Assembly: GCA_030610025.1 (NCBI GenBank) | Contig: JAUWSP010000025.1 | Coordinates: 1-12,460 of the forward strand | Direction: 5' to 3' | Length of the DNA stretch: 12,460 bases | Source: Acidobacteriota bacterium | Lineage (GTDB): Bacteria; Acidobacteriota; Thermoanaerobaculia; Multivoradales; JAHEKO01 | Part shown: positions 1 through 7,458 of the stretch, piece by piece | Position numbering within the stretch: the stretch's first letter is position 1 | Layout of the letters: each line of letters begins with the position of its first letter | Translations under genes and position numbers: made by a program | The notes under the pieces: generated by a model | The model's input: the letters and a program-made list of their open reading frames with translations, nothing else | Told to the model about the DNA's origin: nothing | Database searches by the model: none

Positions 1-1167
1 GGGGGAGGGCAATCCCCTGCCGCGTTCATCGTCATCGACTCCACGATTGGTGGGTGCTCCCGCGGCGGCCTGCGGATCGTGCCTGATCTCAGCGAGGCCG
101 AGCTGTGCGTGGCAGCCCACGCGATGACGCTGAAATACGGTCTGCTGGGATTGCCCCAGGGAGGAGCGAAGGCGGGAATTCGCGGCGATGCCGAAGCTTC
201 GCCTGAGGAGAGGCAGCAGCAGCTGAGCGACTTTGCCGTTGCTGTTCGCCCGTATCTCATGCAGAGGGTCTATCAACCCGATGCCGACCTGGGTACCCGC
301 GGGGAGGACATACGCTCGATGATGTGCTCTCTCGGTCTGGCGGTGAAGCACCGCGAGTGGCGCGGGAGAGACTCCGGCTACTACACCGCGGTGAGCTGTG
401 TGGCAGCCGCCCAGGCAGCCGTGGAGTGGCGGCAGGGCAGGCTTGCAGGCAGCAAGGTCGCGATCGAGGGCTTCGGAAGTGTGGGCTCTGTGGTGGCCGA
501 CCTGGTCAGTCGTCGCGGTGCAAAGGTGGTCGCGATCTCCACTTCACAGGGTGCGCTCTACGATCCGGAGGGCTTGGATGTCGATCGACTGCAGGCGATG
601 GCGAGGGAAATGGGCAGCCGAATCGTCGGAGAATACGACCCCACGCTCGCACTGCAACGCCAGGATCTACTCGAGCTGCCCGTCGACCTACTCTTTCCCT
701 GCGCGCGGCACTACTCTCTGCACCAGGAGAACGCTTCTCGGATCGCTGCTCCCATCATCTGTCCGGGTGCCAACAATCCGGCGACCCCGGAAGCCGAGGC
801 GACTCTGTTCGATCGCGGCCACCTCTTCCTTCCCGACTTCGTGTGTAACAGCGGGGGAGTCCTGGGCGGCACGATGGATTTTGCCGGGATCTCCCTGGGG
901 GAGGCAGCGAGTCTGATCGACGAGTGGATGAGAAGAATGATGTTGGATCTTCTCGAACAGGCCGCGAGCCGTGGGCTGACGGTTCGCTCGATCGCGGAAC
1001 CGGTCGCCTTGGAGCGGCACCAGATGGTGCGGGCCGCAGCAGAGAACCCCTCACTCGGTTCTCGGTTGATGAACCTGGCACTGGAAAGCCACCGCCGTGG
1101 CTGGCTGCCGGAGTCCTTGGTGGGAGCACTGTCGAAACCGTACTTTCGCAGGTCACTGCGACTATAG
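1..1167 (+). CDS. Glu/Leu/Phe/Val-type amino-acid dehydrogenase, 5'-truncated by window edge
   Basis: NAD(P)-dependent oxidative deamination of an amino acid to its 2-oxo acid, or the reverse, is the family reaction. The frame is open from base 1, and the first 26 codons (FIVIDSTIGGCSRGGLRI region) match the family's substrate domain, so the true start lies outside the window; the GTG at 79 is not it. In visible-codon numbering, K45 and the GGAKAGI loop with K57 correspond to the substrate-binding lysines. D96 in PDADLGT is the usual catalytic Asp. The Rossmann motif GFGSVG is at 157-162. The segment PDFVCNSGGVLGG near 279-291 matches the conserved family motif around the nicotinamide site. 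Some 388 residues are visible, which is close to full length for the leucine/glutamate dehydrogenase group. It is first in a run of six co-directional genes, 25 bases before the next. Substrate cannot be read from sequence. Confidence 0.9.
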   Translation, partial: GGGQSPAAFIVIDSTIGGCSRGGLRIVPDLSEAELCVAAHAMTLKYGLLGLPQGGAKAGIRGDAEASPEERQQQLSDFAVAVRPYLMQRVYQPDADLGTRGEDIRSMMCSLGLAVKHREWRGRDSGYYTAVSCVAAAQAAVEWRQGRLAGSKVAIEGFGSVGSVVADLVSRRGAKVVAISTSQGALYDPEGLDVDRLQAMAREMGSRIVGEYDPTLALQRQDLLELPVDLLFPCARHYSLHQENASRIAAPIICPGANNPATPEAEATLFDRGHLFLPDFVCNSGGVLGGTMDFAGISLGEAASLIDEWMRRMMLDLLEQAASRGLTVRSIAEPVALERHQMVRAAAENPSLGSRLMNLALESHRRGWLPESLVGALSKPYFRRSLRL

Positions 1168-1192
1168 TCCTCCAGTATCGAGGATCTTTGAT

Positions 1193-1765
1193 ATGGGAGA
1201 AACATCTGTGTCAGGTCGGAGTTTCGAAGAGGTCGTCCTGCAACGTCGCTCGATTCGCCGTTACCAGCACCGAGACGTTCCTGAAGCGGTGATCACAGAG
1301 ATCTTGGAGACAACGAGGCAGGCACCTTCGTCCATGAATGGGCAGCCCTGGTGTTTTGTCGTCGTCCGCGATGCCGAGACCAGGAGGCGGATCAGCGAGC
1401 TCAAGAACCATTTTTGTCCACCTGAGAAGAGGTCCTTCTCTGCCGATTTTCTCTCCCAGGCTCCGGTGATCGTGGTGGTAGGGGTGGATCGGAGCCGATC
1501 CTTTGGCCGCGAGCTGGAGAACGGCGTTCTGGCAACCGCATGGCTGCTACTGGCCGCGCAAGCACACGGGCTCGGAAGTGTCTATCTGTCGGCCTACCAG
1601 CCGCACGATTCCGGCCTCGAGGTGGAGATTGGCAAGCTCCTGCGTCTACCCGAGGGGGTCCAGCCGGTGACCCTTCTCCCTCTCGGTTATCCGGCTGAGA
1701 CGCCTTCGACCAAGGAATTACGACCCTTGACAGAGATGATTCATCATGAATTCTTCGGCGAGTGA
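1193..1765 (+). CDS. Small nitroreductase-family FMN oxidoreductase
   Basis: Predicted soluble FMN-dependent NAD(P)H oxidoreductase of the nitroreductase superfamily, 190 residues from ATG 1193. The N-terminal RRSIRRY segment is the family's FMN-phosphate-binding pattern and is followed by APSSMNGQPW, the flavin/substrate loop. Later come the helix LATAWLLLAAQAHGLGS and a C-terminal LLPLGYPAE strand, all typical of the family. The reading frame is open further upstream, but ATG 1193 has GAGG at 1180-1183 at good spacing. GTG 1208, with GGAGA 7 bases upstream, is an alternative that costs five residues. The 3' end overlaps the next gene by 20 bases, implying translational coupling. In a biosynthetic setting such enzymes may dehydrogenate or reduce an intermediate instead of a nitro group; that is inference. 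Confidence 0.88.
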   Translation: MGETSVSGRSFEEVVLQRRSIRRYQHRDVPEAVITEILETTRQAPSSMNGQPWCFVVVRDAETRRRISELKNHFCPPEKRSFSADFLSQAPVIVVVGVDRSRSFGRELENGVLATAWLLLAAQAHGLGSVYLSAYQPHDSGLEVEIGKLLRLPEGVQPVTLLPLGYPAETPSTKELRPLTEMIHHEFFGE

Positions 1766-2915
1766 GTTTCTGAGCGCCATCGATCGGCGCCACAGCGGCG
1801 AGCAGAGTGTGGTTCTGCGGTATCGGAACTGTCTGCGCTTCGAGGAGTCGCCTGCTGACAATGAGGATTTCAAGGGGCTCCTGGAGCGCACCAGCATTCG
1901 TGAGGGGTTACGGATCTTCCCGCTCCTCACCTACCGTGACGTCGAGATTCTCGTCCTGGACGAGACCTCCCTGATGCACACCCACACCCTGAAGTCGATC
2001 GACGGCGCGGTCTCCATCGCGAGGTGTCTGCAGCGGGGGTATCGGAGGATCGCCTTCGAGTCCGGTGGCAACACGGGTACTGCTCTCTCCGTCTACGGCA
2101 GGCGGGTCGGGCTGGAGACCTTCCTGGTTCTGCCAGGCGAGAATCTCAGCCTATTGGACAGCGCCGTCTTCGAAGCTCCGACCAGTCATCTCATTGCAGT
2201 GCGGGACCGTAGCCGCGTCAAGCAGGTGTCGAGTGAGCTCCGCGAGCGCGACGGGCTTCCCAAGGTGCCACAACCCGAGTGGCGGCTGGAAGCATCGATG
2301 TTTATCGGGTGCTATCTGCTCGAAGCCATGCTCGAGGGTCTGCAGTTCGACATTCTGGCCCAGACCATCAGCGCTGCTTTTGCCCCGATCGGCATCTATC
2401 GGGTGCTGCGCCGCCAACAACCCGATTTGGGTCGACTGCCGAGCTTCCTTGGCGTCCAGCAAGCCCCCAATTGCCCTATGTATCGCGCCCTGCGGGGTGC
2501 TGAGACTGATGCCGGAGAGGCCGGTTCTACCGGCCGACTCCTGACCCGTGTCATGTACGATGCCAGCCCGCAAAGCTACGGCACAGTCGAAGAGCTGCGC
2601 GGAGTTCTGGACGAGACGGCGGGTGACCTGACTCTTGTAGACTCGGCAGACTTCGGACATCTACTAGAGGACGAATTTGACGGTGCCGGGATTCTGAGTG
2701 TCCTCGCAGGAGCAGGAGTGAACATATTTGTCCGTGACGGAGAGGTCGTGGAGACGACGGGTCTACTGGCTCTCACCGGGACGCTGAAAGAGATCACCGC
2801 CGGCCGGATTGCAGCTGGCAGCCGAGTCCTGGTGTGTCTCACCAGCGGTACAGGTAGACCGGACGGCACGGTTGTGCCGGAGGCGTGGGCCGAGGAGTGG
2901 GAGATGGCAGGCTGA
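1746..2915 (+). CDS. Threonine-synthase-like PLP-dependent (fold type II) enzyme
   Basis: 389-residue protein of the tryptophan-synthase-beta/threonine-synthase PLP fold. The segment VEILVLDETSLMHTHTLKS (about 66-84) aligns with the family's 'KDE...PTGSFKDR' region, making K83 the candidate Schiff-base lysine. SGGNTG at 106-111 matches the SSGNT PLP-phosphate loop, and the C-terminal LTSGTG near 376 resembles the final Gly-rich segment of threonine synthases. The usual SFKDR is replaced by TLKSIDG, so this is a divergent subgroup whose substrate should not be assumed to be O-phosphohomoserine. Family members do beta/gamma eliminations or replacements on amino acids. The start ATG lies inside the preceding nitroreductase gene (20-base overlap). 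The gene is followed 35 bases later by the DRE-TIM enzyme. A cysteate-synthase-like or dehydratase-like role is possible. Confidence 0.8.
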   Translation: MNSSASEFLSAIDRRHSGEQSVVLRYRNCLRFEESPADNEDFKGLLERTSIREGLRIFPLLTYRDVEILVLDETSLMHTHTLKSIDGAVSIARCLQRGYRRIAFESGGNTGTALSVYGRRVGLETFLVLPGENLSLLDSAVFEAPTSHLIAVRDRSRVKQVSSELRERDGLPKVPQPEWRLEASMFIGCYLLEAMLEGLQFDILAQTISAAFAPIGIYRVLRRQQPDLGRLPSFLGVQQAPNCPMYRALRGAETDAGEAGSTGRLLTRVMYDASPQSYGTVEELRGVLDETAGDLTLVDSADFGHLLEDEFDGAGILSVLAGAGVNIFVRDGEVVETTGLLALTGTLKEITAGRIAAGSRVLVCLTSGTGRPDGTVVPEAWAEEWEMAG

Positions 2916-2936
2916 CCCGATAGGGGCCTGTCTCCC

Positions 2937-2942
2937 GAGGAG
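2937..2942 (+). promoter_or_regulatory. Shine-Dalgarno GAGGAG fixing a TTG start
   Basis: GAGGAG lies 8 bases upstream of TTG 2951. The next in-frame ATG (3005) would remove the conserved RDSTLRE metal-binding strand, so the site supports TTG as the start of the DRE-TIM gene. Confidence 0.75.
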
Positions 2943-2950
2943 ACCTTCAA

Positions 2951-3931
2951 TTGCCGGATCCAAAGCGCCACATCATCCTACGAGACTCGACCCTGCGCGA
3001 GGCCATGGACACCCCTGGGGTTTGGTTCGATATGGCGACTCGGCGGGAGATCGCCGCGGCCCTGGATCGGCTCGGTGTCGCAGAAGCGGAGGTCGTCGCA
3101 CCCAGCCGCGTCGAGGCGGACCTCGAGGTTGTTGGCGCGCTGCGGGAGGCGGCGGCCGGCTTACGGCTCTCTGGGCTGATCTACGCTTCGTCACCTGGAT
3201 GCAGGGTCGAGGTGGAGCAGGCGGCGGCGCTTCTCGATCGGATTGACCTGCTCGTGCCGTTGTCGGCCAGGCGTGAGCCGACATCCCGGCAGGGCAAGGT
3301 ATCTGTGATGCTGGAGGCTCTTTCCTGGGCCCGTCAGCACTTTTCCGACGTCGGTGTGGGTTTTCCCCACTCCAGCCAAATTGATGGAGATTTTGTCGTC
3401 GAGATCGCTGGCCAGGCGACCGCTGCCGGTGCCGGACGAATCACCTTCTATGACACCAATGGCAGCGCCGAGCCGTTTGGCGTTCGCCAGATCGTCGGCC
3501 GCCTGGTGGGAGACCTCGACACGACCGTGCTCTTTCATGGTCACAACGACCTGGGACTGGCCACCGCGAACTCGCTGGCGGCCGTGTTGGCGGGTGCGAC
3601 GGTCATCGACGCTACCGTCAATGGGCTGGGCGACCGAGCGGGCAATGCGAGCCTCGAGCAGGTAGCGGTGCTCCTCGAGCGTGAGGGCTTCGAGACCGGC
3701 ATCGACCTGTCTCAACTCCGGCCCGTGTCCGAGATGGTGGCCGAAAAGAGCGGCGTGCCGGTGTCGGGCCTCGCCCCGGTGGTAGGGGACTACGCATTCG
3801 ATCACCGATCCCCGAGCCATCTGGCTGAGCCCGCCGAGTTCGAAGCGTTCACGCCTGAGCTGGTGGGCGGAGAGCGCCGCCTACAGAAAGCGCCAGCGGG
3901 GACTTACAAACGCGATAAGTCGGAAGACTGA
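2951..3931 (+). CDS. DRE-TIM metallolyase, isopropylmalate/homocitrate-synthase-like
   Basis: 326-residue TIM-barrel protein of the HMGL-like family, which makes or breaks carbon-carbon bonds with a divalent metal (acetyl-CoA plus 2-oxo acid condensation, or aldol/lyase reactions). RDSTLRE at 11-17 is the DRE metal/catalytic strand. HGHND at 196-200 supplies the two metal-binding histidines. NGLGDRAGNA at 224-233 is the signature of the LeuA/homocitrate-synthase branch. GDYAFDHRSPSH, ending at H290, corresponds to the LeuA 'aF.h.sGiH' segment. The canonical TLRDGEQ is altered to TLREAMD, and the protein ends soon after H290, lacking the long LeuA regulatory domain. Substrate is therefore open. 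Start is TTG, chosen by a GAGGAG site. The radical SAM gene begins 12 bases after the stop. With an amino-acid dehydrogenase in the same operon, 2-oxo-acid chain extension followed by amination is a reasonable inference. Confidence 0.85.
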   Translation: MPDPKRHIILRDSTLREAMDTPGVWFDMATRREIAAALDRLGVAEAEVVAPSRVEADLEVVGALREAAAGLRLSGLIYASSPGCRVEVEQAAALLDRIDLLVPLSARREPTSRQGKVSVMLEALSWARQHFSDVGVGFPHSSQIDGDFVVEIAGQATAAGAGRITFYDTNGSAEPFGVRQIVGRLVGDLDTTVLFHGHNDLGLATANSLAAVLAGATVIDATVNGLGDRAGNASLEQVAVLLEREGFETGIDLSQLRPVSEMVAEKSGVPVSGLAPVVGDYAFDHRSPSHLAEPAEFEAFTPELVGGERRLQKAPAGTYKRDKSED

Positions 3932-3943
3932 GTCGGGAGCGCC

Positions 3944-5527
3944 ATGGACATCGTACTCTTCAATCCAGCGCCGCGAGCAGGCAAGCAAGTACAGCGACGG
4001 GTGGAGCTTCCCCTGAGCCTTCTGTGCACGGCTACGCCGTTGGATCGCCTCGGTTACCGCATCCAGATCATCGACGAGTTTGCCAATCCAGATTGGAAGC
4101 AGGAATTGTTGGCTGGCATCGAGGAGCGGCCGATCTGCTTCGGTGTGACCTGCATGACGGGACCGCAGATCTGGCATGCGCTCGAAGGATGCAGGTTGGT
4201 GCGCGAGCGCCATCCGGACGTGCCGATTATCTGGGGGGGCGTTCACGCCAGCCTGATGCCACAGCAGACCCTGTCGCATTCCCTGGTGGATATCGTCGTG
4301 GTGGGTGAGGGTGAAGAGACGTTTCTGGAGTTGGTCAAGGCCCTGGAGTCAGGGACTCCGCTGAGCCGAGTCGCTGGCATCTGGTACAGGGATGATGAAG
4401 AGACCTCTGTGGGTTCCGGCAATGAGCGCACCGAGGCTGCATCGATCCTGCCCGTCCTGAGCTCCGACTCCGAGAATTCCTGTGTTGGCACAACCGTGGA
4501 GACCAATGGTTACCGCTGGACCGGCGAGCGCCCCTTTGTGAATATGGACGAGCAGGCGCCTCTCGCCTATCACCTGATCGACATGAACCGTTACCGACGG
4601 CAGCTTTTTGGTATCGATCACGTCAGCTTCAATTCGAGCCGCGGCTGCACCTTCCGCTGCAACTTCTGCTGGGACCCGGTGATGCACAAGCGGAAGTGGC
4701 GAGCGATGCGGCCGGAAACAGTGCTCGAGCAGCTGCAACGAATCATCACCGATCATGACATTCGTGGATTCCTGTTTACCGACGACCACTTCTTCATCGA
4801 CATGAAGCGGGCGCGGGCCATCCTGGAGGCCATCGTTCGCGCCGATCTGGACATCTCGATCAGCAAGCTGCAGATCCGAGCGGACACCATCTGCAAGATG
4901 GACAAGGACTTTCTGGAGCTTCTGGTCAGGGCGAAGGTCAAGCGCCTGACAGTCGGGGTGGAGTCCGGCAGCCAACGGCTGCTCGACCTGATCAAGAAAG
5001 ACGTCACCGTAGAGCAGGTGGTCGAGGCCAACAGGAAGCTGATTCCCTATCCCATCGTGCCGATCTATCTGTTCATGATGGGACTGCCCTCGGAAACACC
5101 CGCGGAGCTCGAAGAGAGCATCCAGCTGGCGGTCCAGCTCACGGACGAGAACCCCAGGGCCGTCAAGACCTTCAACATCTATACCCCTTACCCGGGAACG
5201 CAGTTGTACGACGTCTGTGTCGAGTACGGATTGCGCGAGCCTGGGAATCTGGAGGGGTGGGGGCACTTCAACTTCCGGAACGTGGCAGCGCAATCACCAT
5301 GGCTCCCAGCTGCCACCAAGAAGATGATCACCGCACTCGATTTTCCTCTGATGTTCCTGGGCAAGGGACACTTCGTCAACCCGTACAAGAAGACGAATCC
5401 CCTGGTGGTCGCGTTGGCCAAGCTCTACTACCCGGTGGCACGGTATCGCGTCGCCAACCTCGAAACCCGCTGGCCGATCGAATCGACGCTGGTGAAGTCC
5501 ATGGGCCTGTTTGGTCGCCAGGAGTGA
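3944..5527 (+). CDS. B12-binding-domain radical SAM enzyme
   Basis: 527-residue class B-like radical SAM protein. The N-terminal 150 or so residues look like a cobalamin-binding domain: the opening strand DIVLFNPAPR, the IIWGGVHAS strand-turn near 95-103, and VDIVVVGEGEETF, as in BchE-like proteins. C235, C239 and C242 (CTFRCNFC) form the CX3CX2C motif for the SAM-binding [4Fe-4S] cluster. Further barrel elements are GFLFTDDHFF near 269-278, LTVGVESGSQRLL near 336-348 and IYLFMMGLPSETPAE near 373-387. Family members use SAM and often cobalamin for methylation at unactivated carbon or phosphorus, or for ring rearrangement. GGGAG at 3935-3939 is a ribosome site at suitable spacing. It sits between the DRE-TIM and cupin genes with gaps of 12 and 32 bases, so it is probably part of the same pathway. 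Substrate unknown. Confidence 0.9.
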   Translation: MDIVLFNPAPRAGKQVQRRVELPLSLLCTATPLDRLGYRIQIIDEFANPDWKQELLAGIEERPICFGVTCMTGPQIWHALEGCRLVRERHPDVPIIWGGVHASLMPQQTLSHSLVDIVVVGEGEETFLELVKALESGTPLSRVAGIWYRDDEETSVGSGNERTEAASILPVLSSDSENSCVGTTVETNGYRWTGERPFVNMDEQAPLAYHLIDMNRYRRQLFGIDHVSFNSSRGCTFRCNFCWDPVMHKRKWRAMRPETVLEQLQRIITDHDIRGFLFTDDHFFIDMKRARAILEAIVRADLDISISKLQIRADTICKMDKDFLELLVRAKVKRLTVGVESGSQRLLDLIKKDVTVEQVVEANRKLIPYPIVPIYLFMMGLPSETPAELEESIQLAVQLTDENPRAVKTFNIYTPYPGTQLYDVCVEYGLREPGNLEGWGHFNFRNVAAQSPWLPAATKKMITALDFPLMFLGKGHFVNPYKKTNPLVVALAKLYYPVARYRVANLETRWPIESTLVKSMGLFGRQE

Positions 5528-5559
5528 CCGCTCCCGGAGCGGGATTTGGAGGATAGCCG

Positions 5560-6771
5560 ATGAGGAACACTCGATCTTCCACGACAGCTCTGTCGGTGCT
5601 GGGTTTTCGGGCCCGTGGGTGGGTACCCAATACCAAGATCAGTCCACCGGAGTATTCGGCGAGATCCCCGGCGAGCGTCGAGAATCAGACGAGTCGCGAG
5701 TCGACGAGTAGGCTGGAGAACGACTTCTACAGGGCTCGCCTGCAGGCTTGGGACGATCGGCAGGAACAGAGACGAGCGGCCCGCACCAGCCTTCACGAAG
5801 AAGAGCTCACCTGGATGTCGACGGTTCAGGATGCCAGGTTCGCGCTGCTGGTGTCTCCTGAGACGGGATTCGACACCTGGGGAATCGAGACCTCGGTCGC
5901 CGAGATACTACCGGGCTGGCACACCGGGAGTCACATCCATGGGGAAGAGGCGATCTACGTTATCGGTGGCCGGGGTTTCATCGCGGTCGATGGGATCCGG
6001 TACGACATCTACCCCGGGACCACGATCGGCGTGCCGTACGGAGCCGAGCACCAGCTATTCAATACCGGCTCGGACACTCTGAGCTACCTCTCGGCCACCG
6101 CCTATCCGCTCGAGCGCTACCTGGGTCTCTATCGGCTCGAGCAGGTCGAGGAGTGCGGCCCGAGCGCGACGATTCCTCAGTTGCCGGTTTCCAAGCACGG
6201 CTACGATCAGAAGGGCCGGCGCATTCGGCTCTTGTGGGAGGAGGCCTTCTACCGAGATGGTTCGGTCGGTCTGCGGGCCTGGCTCGAGGCGCGTATTCGA
6301 GGCGGGGTGGATCTTCGCCAACGGTACGTAGGCGGCGCTCCAGCAGCGAGAAACAAGGCGGCCCGCCTTGCCAGCGGTATCGGTCATCACAGCGCTTGGG
6401 TACAGCTGATGGGCGGACCCAGGAAGATGGACTTTTCAAACAGGTTGGCTCTCATCAGCGGCTTTTTGATTGAGGACCCCGGTGCCCATAGCGGCCGGCA
6501 CGCACATATGGAGGCGATCATCTATGTCCTCAATGGACATGGGTACAGCGTGGTCGACGGTGAGAAGATTCCGTGGAGACCTGGCTCGTCGTTGCATGTC
6601 CAGGGTCCCCAGGTCCAGCATCAGCATTTCAATACCGGCAGCGAGCCTGCTTTCATGCTGCGTATTGCCAGTGGGTTGCGGCCCTATATCGAAAGGAGCG
6701 TCAAGGAGGTCTTTCCGTTCCTCTGGTTCGAAGCCCACGGCAGAAGTGATGAGGCGACTACCGCGTCGTAG
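5560..6771 (+). CDS. Two-domain cupin (bicupin), probable metal-dependent enzyme
   Basis: 403-residue protein with two cupin barrels. Domain 1: H125-x-H127 with E129/E130 and a second-motif H164 in GAEHQLFNTG. Domain 2: H314-x-H316 with E318 and H354 or H356 in VQHQHFNTG. Both barrels keep the His/Glu set that binds a metal such as Fe(II), Mn or Ni, so neither is obviously a dead domain. The arrangement resembles gentisate-dioxygenase-like or oxalate-decarboxylase-like bicupins, but the reaction cannot be read. The first 60 or so residues are Ser/Thr/Arg-rich and not cupin-like; they may be a flexible tail. GGAGGA at 5548-5553 lies 6 bases before the ATG and supports this start. It is the last gene of the six-gene run, followed 89 bases later by the end of a convergent gene. 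Confidence 0.85.
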   Translation: MRNTRSSTTALSVLGFRARGWVPNTKISPPEYSARSPASVENQTSRESTSRLENDFYRARLQAWDDRQEQRRAARTSLHEEELTWMSTVQDARFALLVSPETGFDTWGIETSVAEILPGWHTGSHIHGEEAIYVIGGRGFIAVDGIRYDIYPGTTIGVPYGAEHQLFNTGSDTLSYLSATAYPLERYLGLYRLEQVEECGPSATIPQLPVSKHGYDQKGRRIRLLWEEAFYRDGSVGLRAWLEARIRGGVDLRQRYVGGAPAARNKAARLASGIGHHSAWVQLMGGPRKMDFSNRLALISGFLIEDPGAHSGRHAHMEAIIYVLNGHGYSVVDGEKIPWRPGSSLHVQGPQVQHQHFNTGSEPAFMLRIASGLRPYIERSVKEVFPFLWFEAHGRSDEATTAS

Positions 6772-6860
6772 GTGCCAAGGAGCCCTTCAGACAAGAACTG
6801 CCAGAAGACGAAGGTACGCCGGTCGGCATCTCCAGGCTCGTGTCAGGGTGCAGAGGATAG

Positions 6861-7289
6861 CTACTCGGCTTCGGGGGGCGGGAAGAGTCCGAGCTGTACG
6901 AGCCCGGCGAGATTGTCCCAGGTCACCCAGAGCTCGGCGATCTTTCCATCTTCAATGCGAAACATTCCGGCGATCTCTGATTCGAGTCGCCGGCCCGTCG
7001 GTGGGAAAGGCCCCATCGGCCCCTCCTGAGTGCCCGAGAACGTGCCCCAAAAAGCCACGCGATCTCCCTCTGCGATCAGCGCATCCAGGGTCATCCGCTG
7101 ATCCGGGAAGGTACTCGCCGTGTCGCGGTAGAACTGTTTGAACTCCTCGCAGCTGGTCACGGCAATCTCTGGCGTCGCCTCGCAGTGCCTCACGAAGTCT
7201 GGAGCGAGAAGAGTATCGAAGGCTTCCAGGTCGTTTCGATTGCCAGCATCCGCGAACGCCCGCACGATCATCTTGTTGGCTTCACTCAT
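6861..7289 (-). CDS. SnoaL-like (NTF2-fold) protein
   Basis: 142-residue protein of the SnoaL-like polyketide-cyclase/ester-cyclase family (NTF2 cone fold). It starts MSEANKMIVRAFADAGNRND, has the Phe-Val-Arg-His segment near residue 33-36 (DFVRHCEATPE) and the conserved central part MTLDALIAEGDRVAFW, and ends with GKIAELWVTWDNLAGLVQLG, all typical of the 'predicted ester cyclase' group. These are small soluble proteins, many of unknown substrate, acting as isomerases, cyclases or hydrolases. Start CAT at 7287-7289 (minus strand) is supported by an AGGAGG ribosome site (plus-strand 7295-7300) 5 bases upstream. The gene is convergent with the bicupin and divergent from merR. It could be linked to the upstream operon or be an unrelated single gene; the sequence does not decide. 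Confidence 0.85.
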   Translation of the reverse strand: MSEANKMIVRAFADAGNRNDLEAFDTLLAPDFVRHCEATPEIAVTSCEEFKQFYRDTASTFPDQRMTLDALIAEGDRVAFWGTFSGTQEGPMGPFPPTGRRLESEIAGMFRIEDGKIAELWVTWDNLAGLVQLGLFPPPEAE

Positions 7290-7400
7290 CCTTGCCTCCT
7301 ACGCAGGTTCAGGCACTAGTCCGTTGTTGTTGGATTATGACTCAAGACCTGGTTAACGATCCCTTCACCTCCGAAATCCCCATGGCGTCAACAGACAAGG
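7290..7400. other. Divergent intergenic region between the SnoaL-like gene and the mer promoter
   Basis: About 110 bases upstream of both divergent genes. It must hold the minus-strand promoter of the SnoaL-like gene. On the minus strand a CATAAT-like -10 is visible (plus-strand ATTATG at 7334-7339) but no convincing -35 at 17 bases. No repeat, attachment site or terminator is evident. Confidence 0.4.
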
Positions 7401-7434
7401 CCTTGACTCCGTACTATGGTACGGGGTTTATGGT
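7401..7434 (+). promoter_or_regulatory. MerR-type promoter/operator (Pmer)
   Basis: TTGACT (-35) at 7403-7408 runs into a perfect dyad, CCGTAC (7409-7414), TATG spacer, GTACGG (7419-7424), ending at a -10-like TATGGT (7429-7434). This gives an unusually long 20-base spacer, or 19 bases if TTATGG is used. Long spacers with the dyad between -35 and -10 are the hallmark of MerR-family promoters, which the activator untwists when metal binds. TTGACTCCGTAC...GTACGG is nearly the same as the classical mer operator. The merR start lies 24 bases downstream of the -10, so merR is autoregulated and co-transcribed with its operon, unlike the divergent arrangement of Tn21/Tn501. Confidence 0.9.
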
Positions 7435-7458
7435 CAGACTGAAGACGGAGGTACCTTG

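Noticed and set aside
79..1167. GTG 79 as the true start of the dehydrogenase
   Set aside because: Family-conserved residues lie before it in the same open frame, so the gene enters the window from the left.
711..1205. 164-codon open frame on the minus strand
   Set aside because: Antisense to the amino-acid dehydrogenase; Ser/Arg-rich composition typical of a shadow.
3191..3820. 209-codon open frame on the minus strand
   Set aside because: Antisense to the DRE-TIM gene with no recognisable domain or ribosome site.
4349..5293. 314-codon open frame on the minus strand
   Set aside because: Lies entirely antisense to the radical SAM gene, which has clear motifs; composition (His/Gln/Asp-rich, no domain) is that of a shadow frame in GC-rich coding DNA.
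6772..6860. Terminator between the convergent bicupin and SnoaL-like genes
   Set aside because: Only a GCCG/CGGC pair with a 2-base loop is seen and no T-run on either strand; not supportable.
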